A stretch of DNA of 64,000 nucleotides. Origin: Bog-950 sp044228435. Lineage in GTDB: Bacteria > Bacteroidota > Bacteroidia > Chitinophagales > LD1. A program made the translations under genes and the position numbers. Location of the stretch: NCBI GenBank assembly GCA_044228435.1, contig JBGAUW010000021.1, positions 28,360 to 92,359 of the forward strand, written 5' to 3'. Under the pieces are notes generated by a model. It worked only from the letters and a program-made list of their open reading frames with translations. It was not told the DNA's origin and ran no database searches. Positions 36,222 to 45,110 of the stretch are shown here, in pieces. Each line of letters starts with the position of its first letter. Positions within the stretch are counted from its first letter, which is position 1.

Positions 36222-37514
36222 TTATTCTTTTATAAATTTCGATACAGTGTTTCCAACTTTCACAAAACAAACACCTGCGGACCAACCTGAAATATCAATA
36301 CTAGTAGAAGCATTATTAAGCTTAGCAGTAAAAATTTCCCGTCCGCTAATATCGAAAACTGCAAACTGCTTTCCGATTTGTTCCTTGTTTACCTGCACAT
36401 TTATCTGATTGTTGGCAGGATTTGGAAACACCTTTACCTCAGATTGATTTTGAACATTTGCTATACCTGTAGTTGCACAAAACACCTGCATCAACCTCTC
36501 CCATAAATCGGAATCGAAACTGGAAGGGCCAAGGGTTTGTTGCCCGGCATCGTTACCCATACGCACAACAACTAAATCCATGCTGGGTACTACGTAAATT
36601 TTTTGGTCGTTTTTACCTAATGCAGAGTACATATCGGCCGGTGCAGCAGGGCACAGGCTGCCCGGAAAAGTAAGTGTGCTGGTGGGTGCCATAAAACTGC
36701 TTTTACCGTTCAACCACCACAGGTAGCCATAACTAAGGTTATAACTTTGCGAAGTATTGCGGCTATCATTCAAAAACTGCCTATCGCTCAAAATTGTATC
36801 AGTATTCCAAATAGCATCGTTTAGCATAAGCAAACCAAAACGCGCAGCAGCGCGTGGCTTACTATAAAAAATATGGTCGAGCCAAAGACCGGTAATACCG
36901 GTACGCGTGCCCAAGCGGGTGTTTGTAAAATTATTCAATGTAACACCCGAGGCAGCGGCTATCACATCATGTACCAAATGATAAGGCGCATTGTAATAAT
37001 ACCATTCAGTGCCTGCATCAGCATGGTATTTCAGGCACGTATCATCAGTGCAATCAAGGTCGGGTACACGGTAATCCAGTCCGGTGGTCATAGATAGCTG
37101 ATGCACTATTTTAATTTTCCCTTCCTGTTGCGGTGTTTCGCTGCTCCAGCCTACACCCAGGTATTTTGAGGTAGAATCCTGTATACTCAGCAAGCCTTGT
37201 TGCTGGGCTATACCGGTAAGCACCGAGGTTAAACTTTTACCCGCACTTGCCCAATACCACGCAGAATCTTTGGTAAAACTTCCGTAATACTTTTCTACTG
37301 CAATTTTGCCTTTGTAAAGAACAATAAAAGCCTTCGAGTCTTTTTGGCCTGCAAAATCAATTACTGAGTCTAGTTTATCGGTGCACCAGCCAAGCGAAGC
37401 AGGCGATATGGTATCCCATGTGGTTCCTGTTAGCGGAGGGAAATAGTAAGCATTTTGCGCGCTAACAAATGTTGCAGTAAACAGAAATAGAGCGGTTAGT
37501 AATTTTCCTTTCAT
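36222..37514 (-). CDS. Secreted serine hydrolase (class C beta-lactamase fold) with T9SS domain
   Basis: 430 residues with a signal peptide ending VSAQ. The beta-lactamase/transpeptidase-like domain has the SxxK motif in WYWASAGKSLTSVLTG (Ser and Lys catalytic) and a candidate second motif YYYNAPYHLVHD. It also has LSYGYLWWLNGK and a later VVPSMDLVVVRMGN. Such enzymes include esterases and D-amino-acid peptidases; resistance to beta-lactams is not implied. The C-terminal ~75 residues are a T9SS sorting domain (KVFPNPANNQINVQV, GVCFVKVGN). It would be exported and cell-surface attached. A small exported protein gene follows by 6 bp. Confidence 0.9.
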   Translation of the reverse strand: MKGKLLTALFLFTATFVSAQNAYYFPPLTGTTWDTISPASLGWCTDKLDSVIDFAGQKDSKAFIVLYKGKIAVEKYYGSFTKDSAWYWASAGKSLTSVLTGIAQQQGLLSIQDSTSKYLGVGWSSETPQQEGKIKIVHQLSMTTGLDYRVPDLDCTDDTCLKYHADAGTEWYYYNAPYHLVHDVIAAASGVTLNNFTNTRLGTRTGITGLWLDHIFYSKPRAAARFGLLMLNDAIWNTDTILSDRQFLNDSRNTSQSYNLSYGYLWWLNGKSSFMAPTSTLTFPGSLCPAAPADMYSALGKNDQKIYVVPSMDLVVVRMGNDAGQQTLGPSSFDSDLWERLMQVFCATTGIANVQNQSEVKVFPNPANNQINVQVNKEQIGKQFAVFDISGREIFTAKLNNASTSIDISGWSAGVCFVKVGNTVSKFIKE

Positions 37515-37532
37515 AGTTTTTATTTACAGTAA

Positions 37533-37561
37533 AAACGGGCGACAAAATCTGCCGCCCGTTT
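37533..37561 (-). terminator. Terminator of the sigma/anti-sigma/LTxxQ operon
   Basis: Arms 37533-37541 and 37553-37561 (9 bp, core ACGGGCG/CGCCCGT) with an 11-nt loop and a T tract on the minus strand. It lies just after the stop of the gene ending at 37580. Confidence 0.7.
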
Positions 37562-37579
37562 CAAAATGGATGTTATAGT

Positions 37580-38074
37580 TTAAAATCTTCCGCCTTGTCT
37601 TCCACCGCCGCCGCGTGGACCGCCGGCCGGAGGGTTTGGGTTAGCCCCGCGCTGTTGCTGGCGTTGGTCGCGCAACTCCTTCAACTTTTGATGGAATTTG
37701 TTTTCGATGTTATAAAGCTGGTTTACCTTATCTTTTCCAACGGCTCCCTCAAACTGGCCTTTGTATTTCTTTTTTAAATCCAGTTTTTTCTGCTCAAAAT
37801 CCAGCTGTTGCTCGGCGCTAAGTTCTGTGCCCTGGCCGGGTTTAAAATTGCCACGCAGGGTTTTCATGTCGCCACGGTATTGGTTATACACCGGCCAAAA
37901 TTTTTGCGCCTCCTGCGGTGTAAGCTGTAGCTCCTGCGTTATAAAAGCAATTCGCAGTGCTTCTATTTTTTCGCCTTTATCTCCCCCATCAGGTGGCGGG
38001 GTCTGCGCAAAAATTGGTGTGGTAAAAAAAGTAGCCATTAATACGGCTGCGGTCATCATCATTAACTTTTTCAT
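37580..38074 (-). CDS. Small periplasmic Spy/CpxP-like helical protein
   Basis: 164 residues with a signal peptide ending IFAQ. The mature part is charged and helical. It carries LQLTPQEAQKFWPVYNQY, an LTxxQ-type motif as in Spy/CpxP family chaperones, and long Lys/Gln-rich helices. The C-terminal tail is low complexity (NPPAGGPRGGGGRQGG). It is third in an operon after an ECF sigma factor and a probable anti-sigma factor, which suggests a stress-responsive periplasmic role or feedback to the anti-sigma factor. That link is inferred from position. Confidence 0.87.
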   Translation of the reverse strand: MKKLMMMTAAVLMATFFTTPIFAQTPPPDGGDKGEKIEALRIAFITQELQLTPQEAQKFWPVYNQYRGDMKTLRGNFKPGQGTELSAEQQLDFEQKKLDLKKKYKGQFEGAVGKDKVNQLYNIENKFHQKLKELRDQRQQQRGANPNPPAGGPRGGGGRQGGRF

Positions 38075-38111
38075 GTTCTTCTGTTTATTTTTCTCTGTTG
38101 TCTTGTTTTAA

Positions 38112-38879
38112 TTAATCCAGTAAGGCATTATCTAATTCTGCATCGCTTACATTCTGTAATACATCTTTATAAACCTGCACATCGCCGGCGTTATCATTAA
38201 CCGCCGCTTCAAAAATTTCATCCTGGTAACTATCTGCATCATCTTCACCCAGGTAAGCGCTTAACTCTTCAGTGGTCAATTGTGCCATCTTACATTCCAA
38301 ATCGGCACATTGCTGCTCTACCTTTAGCGAAAACATTACAGTTACAATTATCATGGTAGCCAGGCCTGCAAAAGCTACCGAATATTTAGGCTTAAAAATT
38401 ACAGCAGTTATATTTTCGAGTATAATATTTACCCGCTGCATCCACTCAGGTATAGCCGCTTTTTCAGTAGCACCTTCTGTTGCTTTTATCTGCTGCATTA
38501 GTTGCCCGGGAAATTGGGAAAAGTAATTAGCCGGCACATTATGCATATTTTGCTTTTCAATGGCCGAAAGCTCAGGCGCCAGGGCACTTAATTCTTCCTG
38601 CACTTCGTTACTGCGTATTTGCGTTACCAAATCCTTCGAAAACGAAGTGAAATATCCTATCGGCACTTCTACCGCTGGTTTTCTTTCTACACTCAACAGG
38701 GTCGGGGCGACTTCTTTTAACTCTTGTTGCACAGTGCTCAACTTTATCTGAGCCATTATACTGCCCTTAAAATCAGCAAAGTAGCCGTCGGGTACAGCAT
38801 AGAAGTTCTTCTTCTCTATAGCAGCTAATGTTGGCGCTATCTGCTTTAACTCGTTTAATATGTTATCCCTGGCTTCCAT
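38112..38879 (-). CDS. Probable transmembrane anti-sigma factor with three N-terminal repeats
   Basis: 255 residues. The cytoplasmic N-terminus has three tandem repeats of about 45 residues (residues ~5-135). Each reads roughly L-x-x-(I/V/L)-AP-(T/E)-L-x-x-(I/V)-E-(K/R) and then VPxxYFxxF and (A/T/Q)QI(K/R). One membrane helix follows (about 168-190, YSVAFAGLATMIIVTVMFSL). The C-terminal periplasmic part is acidic (YLGEDDADSYQDEIFE). The gene lies 36 bp after an ECF sigma factor gene and before a Spy-like protein, the usual place for an anti-sigma factor. No zinc-binding HxxxCxxC motif of the ZAS type is visible, so it would be a different class. Confidence 0.82.
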   Translation of the reverse strand: MEARDNILNELKQIAPTLAAIEKKNFYAVPDGYFADFKGSIMAQIKLSTVQQELKEVAPTLLSVERKPAVEVPIGYFTSFSKDLVTQIRSNEVQEELSALAPELSAIEKQNMHNVPANYFSQFPGQLMQQIKATEGATEKAAIPEWMQRVNIILENITAVIFKPKYSVAFAGLATMIIVTVMFSLKVEQQCADLECKMAQLTTEELSAYLGEDDADSYQDEIFEAAVNDNAGDVQVYKDVLQNVSDAELDNALLD

Positions 38880-38915
38880 GTTTGTTCGGGTCTGACCCCT
38901 GGTATTGCTAAAAGT

Positions 38916-39482
38916 TTAATTGCCCAATAAAAATTTCTCAATCTTTTGTGCGGCGTGGTGGTAGCTGGCCTTTAAAGCCCCTTCGCTGGTGCCTAAAATC
39001 TCACTCATCTGCTCATAGGGCATCTCATCGTAATACCGCAGGTTAAACACCATTTTCTGCTTTTCGGGCAGGCTATCAATAGCTTTTTGTAGACGCGCCT
39101 GCACATCATCGCCATCTATTTCGGTAGCGTCGCCTTTTAAATAACTCGCAGGCGAATAGTTACTATCTTCATCATCGCCGTTATCTGACCCATCGAAACT
39201 GATAACCGCCTTTTTATTGCGCGAATTGATAAAAGTGATTGTCTCGTTAGTGGCAATGCGGTAAATCCAGGTAAAAAGCTGCGAATCGGCCCTAAAGTTT
39301 TCGAGTCCCTTCCAAACCTTTATAAAGGTATTTTGCATTACATCGTTCGCATCATCGTGGCTTTGCACCATACGGCGGATGTGCCAATAAACTTTTTGCT
39401 GGTATTGTTCAATTAATAGGGTAAATGCCCGTTCCTTACCGGAACCGGAATGGAATAGGTCTAATAGTTCTCTGTCTGTCAT
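38916..39482 (-). CDS. ECF-type RNA polymerase sigma factor
   Basis: 188 residues. Region 2 has RAFTLLIEQYQQKVYWHIRR, HDDANDVMQNTFIKVWKGL and LFTWIYRIATNETITFI. An acidic linker (about 98-118, DGSDNGDDEDSNY) leads to region 4 with LPEKQKMVFNLRYYDEMPYE and a helix-turn-helix ending SHHAAQKIEK-like (ASYHHAAQKIEKFL). It directs RNA polymerase to stress or envelope genes. It is the first gene of a three-gene operon with a membrane anti-sigma factor and a Spy-like protein. The targets are unknown. An Asp/Glu-rich linker of this length is common in Bacteroidota ECF sigma factors. Confidence 0.94.
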   Translation of the reverse strand: MTDRELLDLFHSGSGKERAFTLLIEQYQQKVYWHIRRMVQSHDDANDVMQNTFIKVWKGLENFRADSQLFTWIYRIATNETITFINSRNKKAVISFDGSDNGDDEDSNYSPASYLKGDATEIDGDDVQARLQKAIDSLPEKQKMVFNLRYYDEMPYEQMSEILGTSEGALKASYHHAAQKIEKFLLGN

Positions 39483-39535
39483 ACGGCAATAGGGTTAACT
39501 ATTCGACAGACAAAATACTGAAAAGTTTAATCTGC

Positions 39536-40495
39536 TTACTTTTTGCGGGTAATAACCTTTTTAACAGCCTTAACTACATCGGGTGTATCCAGGCCATATT
39601 TAGCCAGTAACTGGTCGGGTGTACCGCTTTCGCCAAAGGTATCGTGCACAGCTACATGCTCTAAAGGTGTTGGGGCGTTTTGGCCTAACAATAAAGCGAT
39701 GGTAGAACCAAGGCCACCAATAATGTTATGCTCTTCGCAAACCACAGCGCATTTGGTTTTGGCAACCGATTTTAAAACAGCCTCTTCATCCAACGGCTTA
39801 ATGGTGTGTATATTTATTAACTCTACCGAAAGGCCTTCGGCTTCCAATTGTTTAGCGGCTTCTACTGCCTTCCATACCAGGTGGCCGGTGGCAAAAATGG
39901 TTACATCTTTACCTTCGTTCATTAAAATAGCTTTGCCAATTTTAAAACTGCCGGTAGGCATAAAAATAGGCCACGCCGGGCGGCCAAAGCGGAGATAAAC
40001 CGGCCCAACATGCTCACCGGTGGCAATGGTCGCCTCGCGGGTTTGGTTATAATCACAGGGGTTTATTACCACCATACCGGGCAGCATTTGCATAAGGCCG
40101 ATATCTTCCAATATCTGGTGGGTGGCGCCATCTTCACCCAAGGTAAGGCCCGCGTGTGAGGCAGCTATTTTTACGTTTTTACCGCTATAAGCTACGCTCT
40201 GGCGTATTTGGTCGTAAACACGGCCGGTAGCAAAGTTGGCGAAGGTTGTAGCAAAAGGAATTTTACCGCCAACCGTCATACCCGCAGCAATCCCAATCAT
40301 ATTAGCCTCGGCAATACCGGTTTGTATGTAGCGCTCCGGAAACTCCTTAATAAACTCATCTAACTTAAGCGAACCGGCAAGGTCGGCGCACAAGGCTACC
40401 ACGTTCGGGTTCTTTTTTGCCAGTTCCACAATACCAACTCCAAAACCAGAGCGGGTGTCTTTTTTTCCGGTTGATACGTAATCAGCTAAGGCCAT
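39536..40495 (-). CDS. Transketolase, C-terminal subunit
   Basis: 319 residues covering the pyrimidine-binding and C-terminal domains of a split transketolase. Visible motifs: GIAEANMIGIAAGMTVGGK (with the catalytic Glu that activates thiamine diphosphate), SHAGLTLGEDGATHQ and the C-terminal domain (FATGHLVWKAVEAAKQLE). It must pair with the N-terminal subunit. That gene lies 4.6 kb away at 45111-45971 on the same strand, although the two halves are normally adjacent. Together they move two-carbon ketol units between sugar phosphates (pentose phosphate pathway). A 15-bp palindrome-like site lies upstream at 40515-40529. Confidence 0.93.
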   Translation of the reverse strand: MALADYVSTGKKDTRSGFGVGIVELAKKNPNVVALCADLAGSLKLDEFIKEFPERYIQTGIAEANMIGIAAGMTVGGKIPFATTFANFATGRVYDQIRQSVAYSGKNVKIAASHAGLTLGEDGATHQILEDIGLMQMLPGMVVINPCDYNQTREATIATGEHVGPVYLRFGRPAWPIFMPTGSFKIGKAILMNEGKDVTIFATGHLVWKAVEAAKQLEAEGLSVELINIHTIKPLDEEAVLKSVAKTKCAVVCEEHNIIGGLGSTIALLLGQNAPTPLEHVAVHDTFGESGTPDQLLAKYGLDTPDVVKAVKKVITRKK

Positions 40496-40514
40496 TTTTT
40501 ATTATTTATATCGA

Positions 40515-40529
40515 AACTACGACGTAGTT
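40515..40529. promoter_or_regulatory. Short palindrome upstream of the transketolase C-terminal gene
   Basis: AACTACG-A-CGTAGTT, a perfect 7+1+7 inverted repeat, lies 20 bp upstream of the start at 40495. It could be an operator or a small hairpin; there is no supporting evidence beyond symmetry. Confidence 0.3.
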
Positions 40530-40541
40530 CTGCTATGTTAT

Positions 40542-41939
40542 TTAAAGCTTCAAACTTAAGCTTCCACCCGAAGTAATTTCAAATTCTTTATCAACCGTGG
40601 TGTGGATAGTACGGGCAAATTTGGAGCGGTAAACTATCCGGTATTTGCCGGGTTGCAGGGCCAGGGTTTCCTGCCGCTCTTTCAAATGCAGTTCGTAAAT
40701 TTTCTTCATCTGCCCTCCTTCTGTTATAAAAATAGCCCCGTAGGCCTCAAAAGCCTTGTTAATGGTAAGTATGCCCGGCGAGGGAATAAGTACATCGGTA
40801 GTTTTGCTTTGCTCAATTTTAACGCCTTTAACCACGGTGCGGGGCAGGGTAAGCACCTCCAAATCATACGTTCCGATCAGATATTTTTCGGTAGTATTCA
40901 TTTGCTGCACATTAATAGTTTGCAACTGCCCCGGTTTATGCACCAGGCATTTAATGCGCTCAATAGCCGCCGATTTTGAAATGGTGGTACCTTGTAAAGT
41001 AAAGTTTAAATAGCCCTGCGCGGCTTTAACTTGTACGGTATTATGAAAGTTGGTTTTAAGCGCAATATCTTCCACAAACAAAGGCGGAATGGTATGCACC
41101 TGCAGCCTGTATTTAAACATGGGCGATACTACAATGGTATCGGGAAGACCGCGCGGGTTCATACTATGGTACATCTGATACTTGGGCATGCCGGTCTCCA
41201 CATCATAAAAAGTCATATTCACATCGCTTTCGGTAGGCTTGCCATTAATATCGTTCAGGTTTACCTGCAGCGATGTTTTAGCAATCGATTCCGAAACTAC
41301 GTTCTTTACCGTTTCGAAAAATTCTTCAGCGGTATTCGTATTATACAACTTCCCCATACACTGCATCTCTTCAAAACTCTTAGCCTGCAGGCTCATACCT
41401 ATAATAAAAGGCCGTAACAGAATATTATTTTTTTGCAGCAGCTGAGCAACCGAACAAGGGTCGCGGTTACAGGCATCTTCTCCATCAGTAATAATTATTA
41501 AAATATTTTTAGCCGATAAGTTTCCAAAGTCACCTACCGACTTTTCTATAGAATACACCAGCGGCGTAATTCCCTTCGGCCGAATCTCGGCCAGTTTCTT
41601 CTTTATGCTTTTCGAGTTGTTAGAGTCTATCCGAACCTCCAGGTGCGAATCATGGCAGTTTTTATCCGGCTCGGGATACATGTGCCCAAACACACGCATC
41701 CCCATTTCGCAATTGGGCACCAGGGCAATACTATCGGCTATGTTGCTAAGCGCTATCCTAGCCACATCCCATTTGCTTCCGCCCCTCCATTCGTTTTTCA
41801 TGCTCAACGAGGCATCAATTAAAAACAAAATGCGGGTGCGTTCCTGTGAGAAACAGAGGCTAGACACAAGAAACAAGATGCAAGACAATACAAATGCCTT
41901 ACTACCTGCTGTGGGTCTATATGGTTTTACTTTGGTCAC
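40542..41939 (-). CDS. Exported von Willebrand factor A domain protein (second copy)
   Basis: 465 residues with a GTG start at 41939; no in-frame ATG precedes the domain. It has a signal peptide (ending CFSQ). The vWA domain (about residues 35-220) has the MIDAS motif DASLS, the Thr region in PKGITPLVY and TDGEDAC, so it should bind a divalent metal and a protein ligand. The C-terminal half is a beta-rich region with carboxypeptidase-regulatory-like repeats (LTINKAFEAYG, ALQPGKYRIVYRSK). Its stop is 46 bp upstream of the transketolase gene. It is a clear paralogue of the gene 15 bp upstream. Function unknown. Confidence 0.88.
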   Translation of the reverse strand: MTKVKPYRPTAGSKAFVLSCILFLVSSLCFSQERTRILFLIDASLSMKNEWRGGSKWDVARIALSNIADSIALVPNCEMGMRVFGHMYPEPDKNCHDSHLEVRIDSNNSKSIKKKLAEIRPKGITPLVYSIEKSVGDFGNLSAKNILIIITDGEDACNRDPCSVAQLLQKNNILLRPFIIGMSLQAKSFEEMQCMGKLYNTNTAEEFFETVKNVVSESIAKTSLQVNLNDINGKPTESDVNMTFYDVETGMPKYQMYHSMNPRGLPDTIVVSPMFKYRLQVHTIPPLFVEDIALKTNFHNTVQVKAAQGYLNFTLQGTTISKSAAIERIKCLVHKPGQLQTINVQQMNTTEKYLIGTYDLEVLTLPRTVVKGVKIEQSKTTDVLIPSPGILTINKAFEAYGAIFITEGGQMKKIYELHLKERQETLALQPGKYRIVYRSKFARTIHTTVDKEFEITSGGSLSLKL

Positions 41940-41954
41940 TTCGCCTTCTCCCTT

Positions 41955-43376
41955 TTATTGTAAATTAATTACCGCTACTCTTCCCTCTTCAATTACAAAC
42001 TTTTGCGTTTTTGTCGATTCGCTATTGTAACTTGATTTCGATTTATACACCAGCAAATATTCGCCAGGCTGCAATTTGCGGTTATCCGTTTTTGTATTCA
42101 GTTCAAAGCGCTCTACCATGTTAAAGGCATTTCCTGCCCGCTGATAAATACTTGCTAATAACTTTTCGCCGGCCATTATGGATAATGTGCCATAATTATT
42201 GATTACCCTTTGGGTTGTTATAAAAGGTGCAATAACTGTATCGATATAAATTTCGGGGGTGGTTAAAATTTCGAGCCGGTAAGCAGCTGCGATATATTTT
42301 TCTTCTTCATTTAAATCCTGCACGTTTAATATACTCTTACCTTCTTCACTTTTAGCACGCACTATAACCTGCGCATTATTGTTAGCTATAGAAGCCGAAG
42401 GACATGGCACCTGCAAATCTCCGGCAGGTACATCCAGCGCTATAATGTTATGCTTGCCGGGTACCAACTCTATATTTTCTTTTTTAAGGCTGGGGTAAGT
42501 ATGCAACTCAAGGTCGTAAACACCTACCGGGTCTAAATAAAGAGTATCGGGGTTGCCTTTCTCATCAAGTGTATGAATGAAGTTGTAAAGTATTTTACCG
42601 GTGGCGTGGTCGTAAAGAGTAAAAGGGATATTGGTAACACCGGGGTTAAGGTTAGCATCAAGCAGGTTCACCTGTGCTGTAGTTGTATTGAGCGTTTGCT
42701 TTATAATAACGCCCACGGTATTGTATAGCGAAGATTCATCCTTTGTATCCAACACCGTACCTATGCACTTTAATCGTTCTACAAAGTTTTCGCCGCCATT
42801 TAGGCCCACAATAAAAGGGCGAAGTGCGATGCGCTTATCCAGTAATTTTTGCGAAGCCGCGCAAGGGTTGCCGTCACAATTTTCGTTACCATCGGTTATA
42901 ATAATAATTGAGTTTAGGCTTCGGACATCTACCGGAAAATCGCTGGCCGCTTGTATCAGCGAATAGGCTATTGGTGTCATACCCTGTGGGCTAATTTTTT
43001 CAAGAGCCCCTTTTATTTTCTCAGCATTATTTTTCCCAAAGGGCACCAGCAGTTTACTATCCTTACAATTGCGTTCGCTTTTAGAAAACTGGTAGCCAAA
43101 AGCCCGTATTGCAAACTCTACATTCGGGTTTTTTCTCTCTACCGAGTCTATCAACTTATAGAGTAATTCTTTCGCCGTTTCGTATTTTGTTTTTTGGTTC
43201 CAAGTCTCCTTCATACTGCCCGAAACATCGAGTACGAAAAGTACACGGTTAATATTAGGTTTGTATACCTGGGTAGATTGAGCTTGCAGGCAACTGGTTA
43301 ACAACAAAGCACAGACAAACAATACCAGTGGTTTGAATTTTGCAGTGTTGAATAAGTTATATGTTGTTGAACTCAT
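41955..43376 (-). CDS. Exported von Willebrand factor A domain protein (first copy)
   Basis: 473 residues with a signal peptide (ending CLQAQ). The vWA domain has MIDAS motif DVSGS, then ISPQGMTPIAYSL and TDGNENCDGNPCAASQ. Cysteines near the second metal loop (CDGNPC) are shared with the paralogue (CNRDPC), suggesting a conserved disulfide. The C-terminal half has beta-sandwich repeats ending in LQPGEYLLVYKSKSS. The gene order and 15-bp gap to the second copy show a tandem duplication and co-transcription. It is divergent from the sulfatase gene, with about 60 bp between starts. Function unknown; adhesion or complex assembly at the envelope is possible. Confidence 0.88.
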   Translation of the reverse strand: MSSTTYNLFNTAKFKPLVLFVCALLLTSCLQAQSTQVYKPNINRVLFVLDVSGSMKETWNQKTKYETAKELLYKLIDSVERKNPNVEFAIRAFGYQFSKSERNCKDSKLLVPFGKNNAEKIKGALEKISPQGMTPIAYSLIQAASDFPVDVRSLNSIIIITDGNENCDGNPCAASQKLLDKRIALRPFIVGLNGGENFVERLKCIGTVLDTKDESSLYNTVGVIIKQTLNTTTAQVNLLDANLNPGVTNIPFTLYDHATGKILYNFIHTLDEKGNPDTLYLDPVGVYDLELHTYPSLKKENIELVPGKHNIIALDVPAGDLQVPCPSASIANNNAQVIVRAKSEEGKSILNVQDLNEEEKYIAAAYRLEILTTPEIYIDTVIAPFITTQRVINNYGTLSIMAGEKLLASIYQRAGNAFNMVERFELNTKTDNRKLQPGEYLLVYKSKSSYNSESTKTQKFVIEEGRVAVINLQ

Positions 43377-43435
43377 TTTTTGTAATACGAGCGTAAGTTA
43401 AAAAGAGATTTTTCGTTCGCTAATAAAAGGTGCTT

Positions 43436-45070
43436 ATGAATTTGAAAAAGAAACTATTAGTAGGATTTGTAGCCATAGGAGCCCTTACGGTTTTATCCTC
43501 CTCGTTTTTATTAAAGCCCTTTGCAGAAGATAAATTCAAAATATACTTTGATGAAAAGTTAATAAAAGGCAAAGCCGACTACCTGGCCGATTCTGTGCCC
43601 GGCCTTGTTAATTACAAACGCCCTAACGTGATTGTTATTTTGGCTGATGACCTTGGCGCTACCGACCTTTCGCTTTACGGAAACAAAATGGTTTCTACAC
43701 CCAATATTGATGGCATAGGGCGTAATGGGGTAACTTTTACCGAAGGCTATATTTCCTCGCCGGTATGTTCACCGAGCCGCGCAGGGCTTCTAACCGGGCG
43801 CTATCAGCAACGTTTCGGGCACGAGTTTCAACCCAACACCCGCTATTTGCGCAACATGTTTCAGTATTACGCTATAAAGCTATTGCCGCGCTTCAAGCCT
43901 CTTTCGCTTTTAAAATCGCGCGAGGTGCCAACGGTTGAAGAACGGCTTAAACAAGGCTTACCCCCCTCTGAAATTACAATGGCAGAAATGCTTAAAAAGT
44001 ACCATTACAACACCGCCATTTTAGGCAAATGGCATTTAGGCGCAGCCGATTTCGCCCTGCCCTGCGCCCGCGGTTTTGATTACCAATATGGCTTTTACGA
44101 GGCCTTTACCATGTATGCTCCTAAAACAGACACCTCTATTGTAAACATGCCACTAAAGCGCGATTACATGGATGAGCACGAGTGGAATGTGGCTGAAGGC
44201 CGCAAAGGCAACTGTGCCTTGCTTACCAATTGCCAGCAATGTGTTGAAACTAAAAAATACCTTACCACCAAACTTACCGATGAGGCTATTGCCTTTATGG
44301 ATAAGCACCGCACACCCGACCCATTTTTTATTTACCTTCCTTACAACGCACCACATGCCCCACTACAGGTAGAGAAGTATTACTACAAACAGTTTGCGCA
44401 TATTAAAGACCCTGTAAAACGCATTTACGCCGCTATGATAAAGTGCCTGGATGACCAGGTTGGCCGCGTAATACGCCATGTAGATAGCCTGGGCATTGCA
44501 GACAATACCATCATCATATTTTTAAGCGATAACGGTGGTGCAGTTTACAACGGAACAACCGATAATGCGCCTTACCGTGGTGGTAAGCTCACTAACTTTG
44601 AAGGTGGTTTAAAAGTGCCATTTATGATGAAATGGCAGGGGCATATACCACCAGGCACGGTATACACCCGCCCGATAATATCGTTAGATATTTTTGCCAC
44701 CATAGCTTCGGTTATTGGCATTGATTTGCCTAAAGACCGCGTGTATGATGGGGTTGACCTAATGCCTTACGCCACCGGCAAAAAAACCGATGCACACAAA
44801 GCCCTTTACTGGCGCAGCGATTTCAATAAGGCTATCCGCAAAGATGACTGGAAGCTGATTGTAAATGAGCATGATAGCACCAGTGAACTATACAACTTAA
44901 AAGAAGACAGCACCGAGCAAATAAACCTTTACGATAAAAAGCCTGCCATAGCAAAGGCCTTACTTAAAGAGCTTAGAGATTGGGAAGTTGACTTAGCCAA
45001 GCCTTTATGGCCGCGCGTAGTTAACTACGAATATGTAGATGAGAAAGGTCTGCACACGTTTGCGTTTTAA
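43436..45070 (+). CDS. Sulfatase (arylsulfatase family, formylglycine type)
   Basis: 544 residues from the ATG at 43436 (an in-frame GTG lies at 43430). The N-terminal hydrophobic segment is a signal or anchor. Metal ligands are in VILADDLGATDLSLYG (Asp71, Asp72). The nucleophile motif C111-S-P-S-R is in SSPVCSPSRAGLLTGRYQQR, so Cys111 should be converted to formylglycine. ILGKWHLG, the late IFLSDNGGA and the C-terminal domain (LYNLKEDSTEQINL) follow the family. It hydrolyses a sulfate ester, probably a sulfated glycan in the periplasm; the substrate is not known. No formylglycine-generating enzyme is recognised in the window. It is divergent from the vWA genes. Confidence 0.92.
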   Translation: MNLKKKLLVGFVAIGALTVLSSSFLLKPFAEDKFKIYFDEKLIKGKADYLADSVPGLVNYKRPNVIVILADDLGATDLSLYGNKMVSTPNIDGIGRNGVTFTEGYISSPVCSPSRAGLLTGRYQQRFGHEFQPNTRYLRNMFQYYAIKLLPRFKPLSLLKSREVPTVEERLKQGLPPSEITMAEMLKKYHYNTAILGKWHLGAADFALPCARGFDYQYGFYEAFTMYAPKTDTSIVNMPLKRDYMDEHEWNVAEGRKGNCALLTNCQQCVETKKYLTTKLTDEAIAFMDKHRTPDPFFIYLPYNAPHAPLQVEKYYYKQFAHIKDPVKRIYAAMIKCLDDQVGRVIRHVDSLGIADNTIIIFLSDNGGAVYNGTTDNAPYRGGKLTNFEGGLKVPFMMKWQGHIPPGTVYTRPIISLDIFATIASVIGIDLPKDRVYDGVDLMPYATGKKTDAHKALYWRSDFNKAIRKDDWKLIVNEHDSTSELYNLKEDSTEQINLYDKKPAIAKALLKELRDWEVDLAKPLWPRVVNYEYVDEKGLHTFAF

Positions 45071-45110
45071 TAGGCAACGTATACATTCCTTATCCTGCTA
45101 TTCAAGTCAG

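Noticed and set aside
36222..37514. Beta-lactamase-type resistance gene
   Set aside because: The class C fold has a T9SS sorting domain and no sign of resistance context; such secreted serine hydrolases are often esterases or peptidases.
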